From assembly GCA_018223035.1 (NCBI GenBank), contig JAAEZD010000003.1, positions 1 to 64,000 on the forward strand: a stretch of 64,000 nt of DNA, given 5' to 3'. This document shows positions 8,356-17,506 of the stretch, piece by piece. Below the pieces are notes generated by a model that made no database searches, was not told the origin of the DNA, and worked only from the letters and a program-made list of their open reading frames with translations. The DNA comes from Heliomarina sp018223035 (GTDB lineage: Bacteria; Pseudomonadota; Alphaproteobacteria; Rhodobacterales; Rhodobacteraceae). The position numbers and the translations under genes were made by a program. The stretch's first letter is position 1. Each line of letters begins with the position of its first letter.

Positions 8356-9983
8356 CAGGTTTTCTCTCCACTTTCCTCAAGCCAGCTCCGCAAGATCTCG
8401 ACGGTTTCTTCTTGGCGTTCGCCAATTAGTGAACGAAGTCGATCCACTGGATCTTGAGAACTTGAGGGCAGGCTGAAATCTGGAAGTCCAAGATCTTCTG
8501 CGCTGCTGTTTGAATCCATACTAAAGTTAGGGAAAGAGTTTGCATCGTCGATATCAATATCACCATCTAATGCTGGAACACTGTCTTGATTAGACTCGCC
8601 GCCAAAAACCGGCAAAGCGGGAATTGCTGCATGAGTTCCACCCGACGATTTGGATAGCAAAGGCCGTATTACAAATAGCCCAAGGACGATGGCAACCAAT
8701 CCAAGGATGACCATCTGGATAATCGAAAATAAGTCGATGTCGAGCTGCTGGAACAAACTATTTCCGGCACTAGTTCCAAGGGGTTCGACTATCGGGAGCT
8801 CCATTGATTTGATAGTTATCACGTCTCCTCGATCTTCTTGAAACCCCACTGCGGAAGCGACCAGTTCGCGCAGAGCATTCAGTTCTTCGTCCGACCTTCG
8901 CTCAAACTCCAGCTCGCCAGTTTCATCACGCTCGGACAGGCCATTTACAAGAACGGCAACAGTCAAGCGCTTGATTGCGCCCGGTGATTTAAGGATTTCG
9001 TGCTCGGTTTCGGAAACTTCGTAGTTCACTCTCTCGCGAGTTTCACTGGCTTGAGCGCTGGACCCCTCACCAGTTGACCCTTCCCCGTCAGGAAGATTGG
9101 ATGCAACAGTAACGTCGCCGCCGCCCTGATTCTTGGAGGAATCCGAACGTTCTTCTGTTTCCGTACTTATCGCAACTCGCCCGTCGGGGTCGAAACGACG
9201 TTCCCTGATGGACTCGGTCTCTGTAACTGTATCGACACTGACTTCAACAACGGCGTTGCCGGTTCCCACGCGTGCCTCCACGAGGTTGAGAACCCTCTCA
9301 CGGAGTTGCTTTGCCTTCTCTTCAGCATTTGAAGGCCCAGTAGACGAATCATTTTGACCGATGAGCGCGCCGTTGACGTCAATTACTGACACGTCGTCGA
9401 CGGCTAGGTTACTTACAGCAGATGCAATCAAATAGCGAAGAGCATTAGCTTGAGCGGGTGTTATCGGGACCCCAGACGGCACCACCGAAACAGAAGCGGT
9501 TGGGGCCACATTTCTTTGGAAAGGATTTGATCCATTATTCGCAATATGAACGCGTGCTTGGCTGACGAACGCGCTAGCCACGATCGTGCGGGCCAACTCA
9601 CCTTCCTTTGCGCGCCAATAAGCGGCATCAAACATTTGGGATGTTGTTCCAAACCCGTTCAATGTGTCGAGAAGTTCATATCCACGGCCTCCCGTCATCG
9701 GGAGCCCCTCGCTGGCAAGTGTAAGTCTGATTTCGTCACGTTGATCCGAAGGCACGTAGATCGACCCGCCTCGAACTTCGTATGGGGTACCACTTTGTTC
9801 GATCGCACGCACCACATCCCCGGCCGCGCTGCTTTCCAGGCCTGCATAAAGCAACGTCATGTTGGGCGATGTCGCCATTTTAGACATTGTGAAGAGCACA
9901 AGCGTCGTTACGAGACTAGCAAGCACGAGAATGAATCGTCTGCGCGCGTCCAAGCCAACCCAAACTTCAATTATTTTTTGCAA
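8355..9983 (-). CDS. fliF: Flagellar MS-ring protein FliF
   Basis: The product is 542 residues if the TTG at 9983 is used. It has an N-terminal membrane helix, ring-building motifs (LLYAGLESSAAGDVVRAIE, YRAKEGELARTI-like block, RVHIA) and a central variable region. A second membrane helix lies near residue 430 (IIQMVILGLVAIVLGLFVI), followed by a cytoplasmic FliG-binding tail. I prefer TTG 9983 over the ATG at 10025. GGAGGT sits five bases upstream, and the resulting start (LQKIIEVWVGLDARRR) matches the usual FliF N-terminus. FliF is the base of the hook-basal body. It is divergent from fliL and shares an intergenic region holding a CtrA-like site. Confidence 0.93.
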   Translation of the reverse strand: MQKIIEVWVGLDARRRFILVLASLVTTLVLFTMSKMATSPNMTLLYAGLESSAAGDVVRAIEQSGTPYEVRGGSIYVPSDQRDEIRLTLASEGLPMTGGRGYELLDTLNGFGTTSQMFDAAYWRAKEGELARTIVASAFVSQARVHIANNGSNPFQRNVAPTASVSVVPSGVPITPAQANALRYLIASAVSNLAVDDVSVIDVNGALIGQNDSSTGPSNAEEKAKQLRERVLNLVEARVGTGNAVVEVSVDTVTETESIRERRFDPDGRVAISTETEERSDSSKNQGGGDVTVASNLPDGEGSTGEGSSAQASETRERVNYEVSETEHEILKSPGAIKRLTVAVLVNGLSERDETGELEFERRSDEELNALRELVASAVGFQEDRGDVITIKSMELPIVEPLGTSAGNSLFQQLDIDLFSIIQMVILGLVAIVLGLFVIRPLLSKSSGGTHAAIPALPVFGGESNQDSVPALDGDIDIDDANSFPNFSMDSNSSAEDLGLPDFSLPSSSQDPVDRLRSLIGERQEETVEILRSWLEESGEKT

Positions 9984-10041
9984 CTTGACCTCCGTCACGC
10001 CGACGTTCTGTACGACGTGCCCCATAATTCCTCGATTGCCC

Positions 10042-10056
10042 TTAACAATCGGTTAG
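10042..10056 (+). promoter_or_regulatory. CtrA-like binding site in the fliF-fliL intergenic region
   Basis: TTAA, seven bases and TTAG match the alphaproteobacterial CtrA consensus TTAA-N7-TTAA with one mismatch. The site lies between the divergent fliF and fliL starts. An overlapping inverted repeat, CGATTG and CAATCG at 10033-10051, could be a second operator. CtrA control of flagellar genes is established in Caulobacter and in several Rhodobacterales. Its action here is inference. Confidence 0.4.
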
Positions 10057-10101
10057 TTCCTGCGGGTTTATGAAGGAGTAGCGAAGGAGTTTAGGCCCAC
10101 T

Positions 10102-10623
10102 ATGACGGATGCAGCTACAAATGCCCCACCAGAAGGTAAAAAGTCTGGGAAAAAGCCGCTAATTATTAGTGTTTTATTGATGATTATCGGTGGAGTCGGA
10201 GGCTACTTCGCAACATCATCTGGACTTATATCGTTATCTCGTGAAGCACCGACAGAAGAGAATGAAAACGGGCCAACACAGCAAGACGCAGCAGATACAG
10301 AACAAGCTGTGGAGCCACTTCCAGATATTGAGTATGTGGCTTTGGATCCCGTCGTTGTGACAATGATACACACTGAAAAAGTTTTTAACCTGCGTTTCCG
10401 GGCGCAGCTCGAAGTGAATGCCCCATACAAAGAAGACGTGGAGAAAATAACTCCGAGAATTATCGATGTTTTGAACAGCTACCTGCGTGCACTGGAAATT
10501 GAAGACTTAAAAGACGGATTCGCACTGACTAAGATTCGCGGGCAATTGTTACGCAGATTCCAAGCAGTTGCAGGCAAGGGTCGAATAAGAGATGTATTAG
10601 TTATGGATTTTACATTAAATTAG
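10102..10623 (+). CDS. fliL: Flagellar basal-body-associated protein FliL
   Basis: This is a 173-residue single-pass membrane protein. A short cytoplasmic lysine-rich N-terminus is followed by one helix (PLIISVLLMIIGGVGGYFAT), an acidic linker and a C-terminal FliL domain. That domain has YVALDPVVVTMI, LRFRAQLEV, KITPRIIDVLNSYLRALE and an LRRFQAVAGKGRIRDVLVMDF ending. FliL surrounds the stator and stabilises torque generation. It is the first gene of the plus-strand flagellar operon. Its product acts with the MotA encoded three genes downstream. The start at 10102 has GAAGGAGTTT upstream. Confidence 0.88.
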   Translation: MTDAATNAPPEGKKSGKKPLIISVLLMIIGGVGGYFATSSGLISLSREAPTEENENGPTQQDAADTEQAVEPLPDIEYVALDPVVVTMIHTEKVFNLRFRAQLEVNAPYKEDVEKITPRIIDVLNSYLRALEIEDLKDGFALTKIRGQLLRRFQAVAGKGRIRDVLVMDFTLN

Positions 10624-10632
10624 GGGAATGCT

Positions 10633-11028
10633 TTGAATTTCATCGCGGATATTTTATTGATCGCAGGAGCTTTGGGCGCGGTCCTGTACTGCTATGTACT
10701 TTCTAAGAAGTTAAGCCGTTTCAATAACTTGGATAAAGGAGTTGGAGGTGCCATCGCAGTCTTGTCTGCCCAAGTTGACGAACTTTCGAATGCTTTGATT
10801 TCCGCCCGAAGCGCTGCCGACCAGTCCGCAAAAAATTTAGAAGACCTAACCGCTAGAGCGGAAGCCGCACGCACGAAGTTAGACTTAATGATGGCGTCCA
10901 TGCATGACCTTCCCGATACTGCCGAAGACATCAGCGCCCGCAAAAAATCTAATGGAACGAGCGAAGGTGATCGAGCCGATATAATTTTTAAAAGGTGTTC
11001 GGTGCCGCAACATGGGGATTCTTTATGA
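10633..11028 (+). CDS. Small flagellar-cluster membrane protein (DUF6468-like)
   Basis: The 131-residue protein has an N-terminal membrane helix (IADILLIAGALGAVLYCYVL) followed by LDKGVGGAIAVLSAQVDEL and a long, probably coiled-coil stretch. A small protein of this type lies next to fliL in many alphaproteobacterial flagellar clusters, and the fold resembles the group called DUF6468. I assign that name only tentatively. The start is TTG at 10633 with AGGGGAA just upstream. Its stop overlaps the likely start of the next gene (ATGATG), so the two are coupled. A role in motor assembly is inferred from position. Confidence 0.65.
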   Translation: MNFIADILLIAGALGAVLYCYVLSKKLSRFNNLDKGVGGAIAVLSAQVDELSNALISARSAADQSAKNLEDLTARAEAARTKLDLMMASMHDLPDTAEDISARKKSNGTSEGDRADIIFKRCSVPQHGDSL

Positions 11029-11633
11029 TGGTGGAAGCAACAATTTCAAAGCGACTGAGGGGTCGGTTTGGAGTCCTGTTTTGTGTTGGCGCTTTGTTCC
11101 TGGGATCCGCTGTTTTGCGCTTGGGCACCAATGTAGGTCCAGCCGTTGCTAGTGCCCTGAAGTCTACGAACGAAGTGACTACGGTCAAAGAAAATCCAGA
11201 AAAAGATCGAGAGTCTTTAAGCCCAGAAGGGCTTGAGCGCATGTTGAAAGAGATACGAGCCAAAGAAGTTGCCTTGAACGAACGAGAAAACGAGTTAGAA
11301 GACAGATTAAAGGCAATTAAAATCGCCGATGAAGCTATAGAACGCAAGTTATCGGAACTGCTCGAGGTGGAGGAATCTTTAAAAGCAACCCTCGCTCTCG
11401 CTGACGGAGCCGCTGAGGCCGACATATCCCGACTCGTAGACGTATACGAGAAGATGAAAGCTAAGGATGCCGCAGCGTTATTCGAGGAAATGGATCCGGC
11501 ATTCGCCTCCGGGTTTTTGGCGCGCATGAACGCCGAATCCGCGGCAGGTATTATGGCAAAATTAAGCCCGCTGGCTGCTTATACGATCAGTGCAATGTTG
11601 GCGGGTAGAAACGCAGAAGTTCCCACGGAGTAA
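11025..11633 (+). CDS. MotE-like flagellar protein
   Basis: This is a 202-residue protein. An N-terminal signal anchor (GVLFCVGALFLGSAVL) is followed by a long charged coiled coil (about residues 60-130). The C-terminal MgtE-N/MotE-type repeat reads YEKMKAKDAAALFEEMDP, then FLARMNAESAAGIMAKLSP. In Rhizobiales, MotE is a periplasmic chaperone needed for motor function together with MotC. That role is known for the family and inferred here. I chose the ATG at 11025, which overlaps the previous stop. A GTG at 10995 is possible but lacks a better ribosome site. Confidence 0.72.
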   Translation: MMVEATISKRLRGRFGVLFCVGALFLGSAVLRLGTNVGPAVASALKSTNEVTTVKENPEKDRESLSPEGLERMLKEIRAKEVALNERENELEDRLKAIKIADEAIERKLSELLEVEESLKATLALADGAAEADISRLVDVYEKMKAKDAAALFEEMDPAFASGFLARMNAESAAGIMAKLSPLAAYTISAMLAGRNAEVPTE

Positions 11634-11641
11634 TTTTTAAC

Positions 11642-11663
11642 CGGCGAAAGCTGATATTCGCCG
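11642..11663 (+). other. Hairpin between the motE-like gene and motA
   Basis: CGGCGAA and TTCGCCG form a 7-bp stem with an 8-base loop in the 52-bp gap before motA. No U-tract follows, so it is not a classical terminator. It could modulate read-through or RNA stability within the operon. Confidence 0.35.
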
Positions 11664-11685
11664 AACGGTACGATTGGGCTTATAA

Positions 11686-12555
11686 ATGATCGGCATAATA
11701 GGTATTGCGGTAATATTTTTAATGGTATTTGGCGGCTATCTCGCTGCAGGCGGCAAGATGGCGATAATAATTAAGGCGCTTCCGTTTGAACTGATGATGA
11801 TCGGAGGAGCTGCTGCCGGCGCTTTTTTGATTAGCAACGATTTTGCGGGCGTTAAACATACTATTAAAGATGTTGGAAAAGTATTTAAAGGTTCGAAATG
11901 GAACCAAGAAGACTACAAAGATTTGCTTTGCCTTCTATTTGCTTTGATCCGTATGGCGAGACAAAACCCGGTCGCCATCGAGCAACACATTGAACAACCG
12001 AATGAATCTTCCATCTTTCAGAAGTATCCCAAGATTCAGAAAGACACTGAAGCTATTAGCTTGATTTGTGATACAATTAGGTCCGCCTCGATGAACTATG
12101 ATGATCCCCACCAAGTTGAAGAAGTTCTGGAAAAAAGGATGGAGGCCAACTTACATCACGCGATGCATTCAAGCCATGCATTACAAACAGTGGCTGATGC
12201 TTTGCCAGCCCTTGGTATTGTCGCAGCAGTGTTGGGAGTGATAAAGACCATGGCTTCAATTGACCAACCGCCTGAAGTATTGGGGGGATTAATTGGAGGC
12301 GCTTTGGTGGGGACGTTCTTGGGGGTATTCCTGGCTTATGGCTTAGTCGGTCCTTTCGCGACGAAGGTAAAAACAGTTGTCGAAGAGGATAGCCATTTCC
12401 ACCAATTAATTAGAGAAGTATTGGTCGCAAACCTACACAACCATGTAGCGGCAATTTGCATAGAAGTTGGTAGACAGAATACGCCGTCCCATGTCCGACC
12501 AGGTTATTCGGAGTTAGAAGAGGCTTTGAAGGCTGTCAAGCAGGATTCAGCATGA
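11686..12555 (+). CDS. motA: Flagellar motor stator protein MotA
   Basis: The 289-residue membrane protein has four helices. The conserved MotA features include EANLHHAMHSSHALQTVADALPALGIVAAVLGVI (quoted only as landmark EANLHHAMH and LPALGIVAAVLG) and GALVGTFLGVFLAYGLVGP. The cytoplasmic loop contains the charged residues that contact FliG. MotA forms the ion channel with MotB. No motB is present in the window, so the partner must be elsewhere. The gene overlaps the next one by ATGA. The length and all helices look intact. Confidence 0.92.
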   Translation: MIGIIGIAVIFLMVFGGYLAAGGKMAIIIKALPFELMMIGGAAAGAFLISNDFAGVKHTIKDVGKVFKGSKWNQEDYKDLLCLLFALIRMARQNPVAIEQHIEQPNESSIFQKYPKIQKDTEAISLICDTIRSASMNYDDPHQVEEVLEKRMEANLHHAMHSSHALQTVADALPALGIVAAVLGVIKTMASIDQPPEVLGGLIGGALVGTFLGVFLAYGLVGPFATKVKTVVEEDSHFHQLIREVLVANLHNHVAAICIEVGRQNTPSHVRPGYSELEEALKAVKQDSA

Positions 12556-14852
12556 AATACTGGTGTTTTACTGCGTTTTTTTTTCTGTTCGCCAGCGACG
12601 TAGTCGTTGCAGAAACCTTACGTGTGCGATCAGGTGAGCATGAACAGTTTACGCGGATCACAATCGGAATACCGCCCGGTTCAGATTGGCGCGTGAAGGA
12701 AAGCGATGACGGATTTGAATTATCATTAAACGTAGAAAATGCGATCTATGATTTAAGCGGATTTTTCTCCCGAATACCGAGGACCCGAGTGCTTGATGTT
12801 GCCCAGGAGGAGATTGGAGAACCCCTAAAGTTCAAACTCAACTGTTCTTGTTCAGTTCAAACTTTTTTATTCGGTGAAAATTTATTAGTTATAGATGTAT
12901 CAATTATCGGTTTCTCCAACTTAAAACCACCACTATCTCCCACGACCATTTTTAGTTCCGAAAGATATATGTTCGCCAATGACCTGTCCAAATTAGAACC
13001 GGCCCGACGGGATACTGAAACTACAGCCTTCGGCGTCGGTAGGGGTGCAGAGTCGCAGGAAAATTTTACCCAACCTGAAGGTGATCGAAGTACCGCCAGT
13101 AGCACTCTCTTAAGGGAACTTTCCATACTGGAGGTCGGACGCGATAGAAATTTGGCTGAGACCCGCCTTATTGAGGAAATAGAACACGCTCGTTCGCTAG
13201 GACTGCTAACCACTAAAAGAGAATCTGATAGCATTGAGACTAAATACGAATCGAAGTTTGACGACGTCGGTCCGGATCAAGGAGCTCAGGCAGATTTTTC
13301 CGCCAACGACGTCGGATTGAACTTGGATTATCCGAATGCATTTGACGAAAGTTTAGTGCTCAGCATAGAACAACTAGAGGAAAACGCCGACAATCCAGTT
13401 TGTGTAGAAAAGGAAGGCTTGGCAATTAATTCCTGGGTTCCCCAAAAAGATTCTTACTCGCAGCAAGTGGCATTCTGGAGGGGTAGACTGTTTGACGAAT
13501 TTGACCGAGTAAATGACGCGGCAACAATCAACCTTGCCAAGATACTACTGCACTTTGGGTTCGGCGCCGAAGCCCATGAAACCTTGCTGCTTTCTACAGT
13601 TGAAAGTTCAGATCGCGAGATCTTGCTTGAACTAGCGAAAATCATTGACGAGCCTGGGGAGTACGCTTCTCCTATGTTCGAGGGGCAGCAAGTGTGTGAC
13701 CGTGACTCAGCTTTGTGGGCTGTGTTAGCTCGGCCCGGTGCCGCCGCATCATCGAACCGTGAGGCGGTTATTCGTTCCGTCAATAGCCTCCCAAGAGGCT
13801 TGAAGGAGCATTTGGGAGCGGCAGCTAGTCGCATATTTTTGAAAGAAAACGAAAGGTACGTATCGGATTCGATACTGCGAATCTTGGATAGAGCCCAGAA
13901 TGATAGAAATTTTTCGAGCCTGCTGGCTGAGGCTAGTAGAGCGGAACTCACAGGCGATCAAGAAGCCGCAAGAACAAATCGTGAACTTGTCGCTGAAAGC
14001 AATACGATACATTCACCCGATGCTCTCATTCAGTTAGTTTCACAAGCGCTCGGTGAACGTCGGACATTAGAACCTGAGATTGTGAGTTTAGTTTCATCAT
14101 ACGAGCGGGAGCTCAAAGGGACGCGCATTGGCCTTGAGTTGGCAAGAGCAAAAGTATTAGGTTATGCAATATTAGGAGACTTCAAAGAGGCGGTTAGGAA
14201 TTTTAATAAGACTGCAAGTGACCTTGAGACGCCGTCACTTCATGGAACGAGGAATGACTTGGTAATGCTGCTGACAGAAAGCGCAAGTGACGCGGACTTT
14301 ATTCAGTTTGGATTGTCTCTGGTGCAGGGATTTGAAAGTGACTTGGATGAAATAGCAAGAGAGAATATGGCGTCACGTCTATTGAGTCTTGGGTTATCCA
14401 GAGCAGCAAACGGGTTATTGTCTCTAGTCAAGACTTCTGATGAATCAAATAATAGTAGGATTTTGAGAGCTCAAGCCGCGATTTTGGAAAACTTGCCTTA
14501 TGAGGCATTAGAGGCTATTTCTGGAATGACCCAACCCGAGGCGATAAAGTTGCGGGCGAAGGCTATGCTTAGAATCAATAAACACTCAGAAGCGGCAGAG
14601 CTATTTTCTGTCTTAAACGAACCGGAAGTTGCATCACGCAGCTACTGGCTGGCGGGTCAACCAGAAAACGTCTCTGATGAAGATATTACTGAATATGGTC
14701 AAATTTCGAAAGTGACGAAAGAACTAGCGACCGATGATCGAGATGTTTCGGAAATGCAACCACTTCAGCGGGCGAGGGAACTTTTATCAGACAGTGGGGA
14801 TGTTAGGTCTAATATTTCGGATTTGCTAGACCGCGTGCAATTGAGTGAATAG
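12552..14852 (+). CDS. Large secreted protein of the flagellar cluster, helical-repeat type
   Basis: This is a 766-residue protein with a signal peptide (MKYWCFTAFFFLFASDVVVA). An N-terminal beta-rich part (about residues 20-120, with the segment LRVRSGEHEQFTRITI) resembles the AMIN-like domains of envelope proteins. A low-complexity acidic region follows to about residue 290. The C-terminal 450 residues are all-helical and resemble TPR/SEL1-type repeats. I do not recognise a named family. The gene is translationally coupled to motA (ATGA), so a periplasmic role in motor or basal-body assembly is likely. In related bacteria large proteins of this layout occur beside motA and fliI. The flagellar operon stops after this gene. 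Confidence 0.6.
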   Translation: MKYWCFTAFFFLFASDVVVAETLRVRSGEHEQFTRITIGIPPGSDWRVKESDDGFELSLNVENAIYDLSGFFSRIPRTRVLDVAQEEIGEPLKFKLNCSCSVQTFLFGENLLVIDVSIIGFSNLKPPLSPTTIFSSERYMFANDLSKLEPARRDTETTAFGVGRGAESQENFTQPEGDRSTASSTLLRELSILEVGRDRNLAETRLIEEIEHARSLGLLTTKRESDSIETKYESKFDDVGPDQGAQADFSANDVGLNLDYPNAFDESLVLSIEQLEENADNPVCVEKEGLAINSWVPQKDSYSQQVAFWRGRLFDEFDRVNDAATINLAKILLHFGFGAEAHETLLLSTVESSDREILLELAKIIDEPGEYASPMFEGQQVCDRDSALWAVLARPGAAASSNREAVIRSVNSLPRGLKEHLGAAASRIFLKENERYVSDSILRILDRAQNDRNFSSLLAEASRAELTGDQEAARTNRELVAESNTIHSPDALIQLVSQALGERRTLEPEIVSLVSSYERELKGTRIGLELARAKVLGYAILGDFKEAVRNFNKTASDLETPSLHGTRNDLVMLLTESASDADFIQFGLSLVQGFESDLDEIARENMASRLLSLGLSRAANGLLSLVKTSDESNNSRILRAQAAILENLPYEALEAISGMTQPEAIKLRAKAMLRINKHSEAAELFSVLNEPEVASRSYWLAGQPENVSDEDITEYGQISKVTKELATDDRDVSEMQPLQRARELLSDSGDVRSNISDLLDRVQLSE

Positions 14853-15449
14853 GCGCCGCACAGGTCAAATTTCAATCTGGTTGATCCTAATATATCACTT
14901 GAAAATTACGATACACATTGATATTTTTGAGCGAGTTCGCTTCATGGATAGAAGGGAAAAAAATTAAACACGCGTTTCGCCCGGCGCGGCTCATGTGCCA
15001 AGCTCGACGGCTATCAGTTTCAAAACACGCTATTTCGGGCTCGCAGGCCGGCCGCCTCGGGCTTTTGGGCCACGCGGATCAGCCTGTCGGCCTGCTCCAA
15101 GGTGAGCTTGGGCTCGCGCCGCGAGGAATCCCATGGCGCGCAAGATTTCGCTCCTCATCCGGACGCCATCTACTCGTCGCCTGTGATAGACCACGGCCGC
15201 GTGAAATTCCCCTCGCAAAAACTCCCGTTCTGACGACACGCGGAGAAGAGGTTTTTAAAGGTTGGACAGGACGGCGCGGGTCGCAACGTCCGCGGCGAAC
15301 TTTAGCAAGAGAAGCGATCAACTTGAGGGGGCCACGATCCTTCCATCAGCGCTGAAAGTGCTGGATCCGAAGGGTGTGTTCGCCACGCGGTCGGTCCTCC
15401 GGTTCAATGCGGAGAAAATCGCACGGCGAAATCGAATTATGCTGCACTG
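14853..15449. other. No recognisable gene (decayed sequence)
   Basis: These bases separate the flagellar block from the recombinase remnant. The first 100 are AT-rich like the flagellar genes, then composition switches to GC-rich. Several open frames exist on both strands, but none shows a family motif, a credible ribosome site or consistent codon use. I see no terminal repeats. It is probably debris from past integrations. Confidence 0.5.
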
Positions 15450-16497
15450 GGAAATTCTTTCGTCAGTTCCTCTTGGTCAGCAAGCACTAGTTTTTCTTGA
15501 TCAGTTCAATTGTAAAATTCCCGACAGACCGCTTCCGTGTCGCCGAGAAGTGCGGCAACAAGACACCTCTTCCCAGGACTTTCAGCCATGAGGATCGAGG
15601 CTTGACCGTGACGGGACATGTGTGGATTCGGGTCGGGAAACCCCTATTCGACTGCACAGTCGGACCATAACGACTTGAACGTTCCGTAGGTTAGAAGCCG
15701 CCCATGGTTTTGGATTGCGGAAAGAAATGATTGTTATTCTGATGGTCGCCAAAGAGCGGCAGGACGACCTCTTCATACCAACCAGCGAAGCGTTTCCAGG
15801 ACTCGCAACCTATTTGCCGCCGAGACCGTCGCATGGAGCAGCTTTTGGTTCTTCACGAACGCAGGCAGGCGGGATCGTGATCTGGCATCACACGGGACTG
15901 GTCGATGAGGCAGAGCGTGCCTTCGACAGCGTCCTTTGCCGTTTTCGTTCAGGCCGCGGTCAAAACGCAAAGCGAGATCTCGGTGGAGGTCAGTTATGCG
16001 AACATCCGGCTTTCTGGCGATGTCTGCGCAACTTTGGACAAAGATGAACTGCTTCGGATGAATCTCGAACGAAGAGAGACGCTCCTTCTCCGGGATTTAC
16101 TGCAGCACAGCCAGAAAAGTGCCCCAATCGTCACGCCGTGCCATGCGCTCCCTCTAAGCCGCGATGGTGCCGGTCACGCCCTGATTGCCACCGAGACGTC
16201 GCGCTTCCAGCGCTTTGCAGCGCAGAAGGTCTTGCCTGAGGAACGAGCATAGTCCCTGTTTGGACACATGCTATGAAACTGCTGTGTGCAAGCTGGAATT
16301 CGGTCGGGCGATCGACCAAACAACCTTGCCGCCTTTTGAATAGCTTGCATATAGGCTCGTCGAGAAGCCTCATTGAGAAGGCATTCATTGCGTTCGAGCC
16401 ACTTGATCACATCTTGAAGGGGCTTCGACTCGGATATCGCTTTGTTGCCTAAGTCTTGGAAACTATCTTCAAAGGGATTGAAGGTCATGAGTGTCAT
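15450..16497 (-). pseudogene. Tyrosine recombinase (integrase) remnant
   Basis: The minus strand starts at 16497 with an integrase SAM-like N-domain: VIKWLERNECLLNEASRRAY, then RLFGRSPDRIPA and SGKTFCAAKRWKRDVSVAIRA. After about 108 residues stops and frameshifts break it into pieces. Still readable are GTIAA and MARRDDWGTF, TAKDAVEGTLCLIDQSR, and near 15500-15650 a C-terminal catalytic block. That block has PHMSRHGQASILMAE (the HxxR motif), VAALLGDTE and a final REFYN tyrosine. At least three in-frame stops and two frame changes are needed to follow it. It is the fossil of an earlier integrative element beside the tRNA-Ser site. Confidence 0.65.
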
Positions 16498-16637
16498 CTC
16501 CTTGATTTGGCCATTTATATTTCAGATTGGCCGTTCTTCGTTGTGAGAATTGGAAATTTACAGACGCTCTGCAAGAAAAGCCGCAACAATCTTGCCGGGT
16601 GTCTGTCACCCTTTCCGTTCTTCGTCGGGGGTGTCAT

Positions 16638-17136
16638 TTAATCGTTCCTGGTGGCCACAGGTCGTGCTGCAGCCCGAGGTGCACACCGACTTCCGCTGCC
16701 GGGGCTTCGAGGCTTCAGGCGAGGGCATCGCTGTCGTCGAGGCGCGCTTGTAACGAGGCGCAGACAATCCTCCCCCCAAGCGCTTAGCTGTGCCCTTCGC
16801 GAGAGCATCGGCTTCTTCCAGAGCGGGATAGGATCGGGAAAACTCGCATCCGGCTTCGCCAAACCGCGTCGGCGGGCGGAACGCGGCGACTCCTCCTGGA
16901 TGCTCGCCACGTCGTCAGCCGTGCAGTGCGGCAGCTTTAGTTCGTTCCAGCGCGAGTGTGGCGGTAGGGCAACACCCGCCGGCCGCCCAAACGGAAGACC
17001 ACGCGTACCGGCCGCCGACGTGGCGAACGCCGACTTTCCGCGCGGGCTCGCGAGCTGTCCTGGCCGAGGGCAGTCTCAAGTACTTTGCGAGCTCTTCGGG
17101 ACTCGCCGAACCTGGGTCCTTGCTGTTGTTAGTCAT
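16638..17136 (-). pseudogene. Helix-turn-helix DNA-binding protein remnant, frameshifted
   Basis: A minus-strand start at 17136 gives MTNNSKDPGSASPEELAKYL and ARKVGVRHVGGRYAWSSVWAA. It then loses frame near 16910, where another frame picks up SARRRGLAKPDASFPDPIPL, an AlpA-like helix-turn-helix ending that recognises DNA. The two halves together look like one small regulator or excisionase. It lies just upstream (same strand) of the recombinase remnant at 15450-16497, as an excisionase would. The original function cannot be tested from sequence. Confidence 0.5.
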
Positions 17137-17416
17137 GTTCGAGCCTCCTTCTAGGAAGGAGATCGGATTGTGCAGGCGCGGCCGAAAACGGCTGTGGCAG
17201 GTTCAAAGACGCGTTCGGTCTGCTCGGCCCCATAAACCGATTGACGCGGTCGAGGCCGCTTTCGTTGTAAGGGAAATTGACCAAATCTTGCCCAAACTCA
17301 GTGCCATTCAGTGCCTCTCAGTGCCCTTTGGGCAGGTTTTTGTTGCGGGGAGATTTTTTCGGATGAGGGCAGTTTCGCCTTGTAACCCTGATGTTTCTTT
17401 GGCTATACGCGTCGGC
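17137..17416. other. Intergenic region upstream of tRNA-Ser
   Basis: No gene is visible in these 280 bases. A run with two close copies of AGTGCCNTTCAG-like sequence lies at 17300-17330 (CAGTGCCATTCAGTGCCTCTCAGTGCCC, quoted as three CAGTGCC units), just before the tRNA promoter region. These three short tandem units could be a regulatory site or chance. Confidence 0.35.
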
Positions 17417-17506
17417 GGAGACGTGGCCGAGTGGTCGAAGGCGCTCCCCTGCTAAGGGAGTATACCGGGAACGGTATCGAGGGTTCGAATCCCTTCGTCT
17501 CCGCCA
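17417..17506 (+). tRNA. tRNA-Ser (anticodon GCU)
   Basis: GGAGACG at the 5' end pairs with CGTCTCC near the 3' end to make the acceptor stem. Discriminator G and encoded CCA follow. The anticodon arm is CTCCC, loop CTGCTAA, GGGAG, with GCT at 17451-17453, so it reads AGC/AGU serine codons. The long variable arm (TATACCGGGAACGGTATC region) is typical of class II serine tRNAs, and the T-arm GAGGGTTCGAATCCCTTC is intact. Its 3' end serves as the integration site of the downstream island. Confidence 0.95.

Noticed and set aside
14918..15591. Plus-strand frames of 109-145 codons in the decayed region
   Set aside because: There is no family pattern and poor start sites. The minus strand of the neighbouring DNA carries recognisable recombinase debris, so these look like chance frames.
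17300..17335. CRISPR-like array from repeated CAGTGCC units
   Set aside because: Only three 7-bp units without spacers of constant length are present. No Cas gene occurs anywhere in the window.
16456..17455. Several overlapping plus-strand frames before tRNA-Ser
   Set aside because: They are antisense to the helix-turn-helix remnant or run into the tRNA gene, and none has a motif.
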